Shown one piece after another: positions 63,431 to 64,000 of a stretch of DNA of 64,000 nt (its first letter is position 1; every line of letters starts with the position of its first letter). The notes under the pieces are model-generated. The model did not search any database, was not told the DNA's origin, and worked only from the letters and a program-made list of their open reading frames with translations. Source of the stretch: Amycolatopsis regifaucium (GTDB lineage Bacteria; Actinomycetota; Actinomycetes; Mycobacteriales; Pseudonocardiaceae); contig NZ_LQCI01000002.1 in the NCBI RefSeq assembly GCF_001613935.1, positions 434,001-498,000 on the forward strand, written 5' to 3'. A program made the position numbers and the translations under genes.

Positions 63431-64000
63431 GCGTGCCGTCTCCGTTCGATGCTGATGTCGTGCCACAACGTGCGCAGCGCGTCGGTCAGAGCCCTGCGCG
63501 GTGCCCAGCCGAGCACCTGGCCGGCGGCTTCCCGCGCGATCCGCCGTTCCTCGAATCCCTTTGTCCGCCGGGAACCTCCGGTGGCCCGGGTGACCACGCG
63601 CGCGGGCACCCCGCTGACGTCGATCAGCCGCCGCACCAGCTCGCCGACTCCGACGAGCTCACCGCGGCCGATGTTGAACAGGCCGGCGGCTTCCGGCGTG
63701 CGCAGCGCGGCGAGGACGGCGTCACCGACGTCCCGCACGTCGAGGAAGTCGCCCCGGCCACGGAGGATCGGAAGCTCGACCAGGGCGAGTCCTTCCGCGT
63801 CGGCGAGTTGGCGGGCCACCGAGCCCAGCAGACTCTCCGCCGGCATCCCGGGTCCGATGGCCGTACTGAGCCGCAGCACGACCGCTCGGCCGTCCCTGGC
63901 GAGCACCGCCTCCGTGGCGAGCAGTTTGCCGCGGCCGTAATGGCTGGTGGGGGCGGCGGGCGAGCATTCACGCAGATCGACGGCACCGGCGGGATTCCCG
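63427..64000 (-). CDS. NAD-dependent epimerase/4-ketoreductase (N-terminus beyond the window)
   Basis: The last 190 or so residues are visible; the start lies right of the window. [15 protein letters not shown] holds the Tyr-x-x-x-Lys of extended SDRs, and [20 protein letters not shown] is the sugar-binding end. It probably reduces the 4-keto group or epimerises the sugar. With the gene at 55652 it is a second candidate, which would allow two different deoxysugars. It is coupled to the 3-dehydratase gene. Confidence 0.8.
   Translation of the reverse strand, partial: GNPAGAVDLRECSPAAPTSHYGRGKLLATEAVLARDGRAVVLRLSTAIGPGMPAESLLGSVARQLADAEGLALVELPILRGRGDFLDVRDVGDAVLAALRTPEAAGLFNIGRGELVGVGELVRRLIDVSGVPARVVTRATGGSRRTKGFEERRIAREAAGQVLGWAPRRALTDALRTLWHDISIERRRHA

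Noticed and set aside
15341-64000. Tetracycline-type cluster, suggested by the amidotransferase and hydroxylases
   Set aside because: TcmI-like and cupin cyclases together with the ABM and SchA/CurD proteins fit pentangular systems better, and the split KS/CLF is not a tetracycline arrangement.
1-64000. CRISPR arrays, tRNA/rRNA genes, insertion sequences, prophage
   Set aside because: No regular spaced repeats, no tRNA or rRNA-like sequence and no transposase, integrase or phage proteins were recognised on either strand.

Overview
The window is high-GC actinobacterial DNA from the order Pseudonocardiales; an Amycolatopsis-like host is the best guess. The grounds are the codon bias, many GTG starts with GTGA/ATGA overlaps, an Asp23/AmaP envelope operon, PucR/SARP/PadR/TetR regulators and the gene cluster itself. 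No rRNA, tRNA, CRISPR array, insertion sequence or phage gene was recognised.

Layout. Positions 1-2378 (minus strand) hold an alkaline-shock (Asp23) operon: AmaP (cut by the left edge), DUF6286, Asp23, a 58-residue DUF2273 membrane protein, a small partner and a second Asp23. Positions 2586-4158 hold a divergent pair of WGxxG-motif proteins and a small secreted protein. Positions 4213-9879 hold a peptide-binding lipoprotein, two serine beta-lactamase-fold hydrolases and a PucR regulator. Positions 9890-12768 hold a decayed amidohydrolase, an MFS exporter and an esterase broken by two frameshifts. A TetR regulator, a Tat-type intradiol dioxygenase and a Tat-exported protein of unknown role follow, up to 15280.

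From 15341 to the right edge the window is a type II (aromatic) polyketide cluster with deoxysugar genes. A minus-strand block (18882 to 15341) carries PadR, an SDR, a TcmI-type cyclase, a cupin cyclase and the KS-alpha. A long plus-strand block (19029-30474) carries two SchA/CurD proteins, an aromatic hydroxylase, a POT-family transporter, two SDRs, a 3-hydroxyisobutyrate-dehydrogenase-like enzyme, two DUF1772 proteins, CLF, ACP, an aromatase/cyclase, two ABM monooxygenases and a second FAD oxygenase. A SARP regulator and a glycosyltransferase follow. The middle third (34513-51210) carries two MFS pumps, two P450s with one ferredoxin, two O-methyltransferases, a HisC/CobD-like PLP enzyme, two SDRs, an asparagine-synthetase-type amidotransferase, a luciferase-like oxidoreductase and an unusually short FAD protein. 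Two secreted parallel beta-helix proteins are embedded here. The right end (53531-64000) carries an FkbM methyltransferase, two glycosyltransferases, an aromatic hydroxylase and the genes for a 2,3,6-trideoxyhexose: 2,3-dehydratase, 3-ketoreductase, E1-type 3-dehydratase and two candidate 4-ketoreductases, the last cut by the window end.

How the genes fit together (inference). TcmI-type plus cupin plus SRPBCC cyclases, ABM oxygenases, KS/CLF/ACP and an asparagine-synthetase-like amidotransferase are the gene signature of pentangular polyphenols and polycyclic xanthones such as lysolipin and xantholipin. Adding trideoxysugar genes, a sugar-type O-methyltransferase and three glycosyltransferases points to a glycosylated polycyclic xanthone. 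The kigamicins of Amycolatopsis are the closest known chemotype I can name. That assignment is a hypothesis; the product cannot be read from the sequence. Most unusual are the KS-alpha separated from CLF/ACP, the secreted beta-helix proteins (one translationally coupled to a P450) and the FAD protein that lacks its substrate-binding segments.
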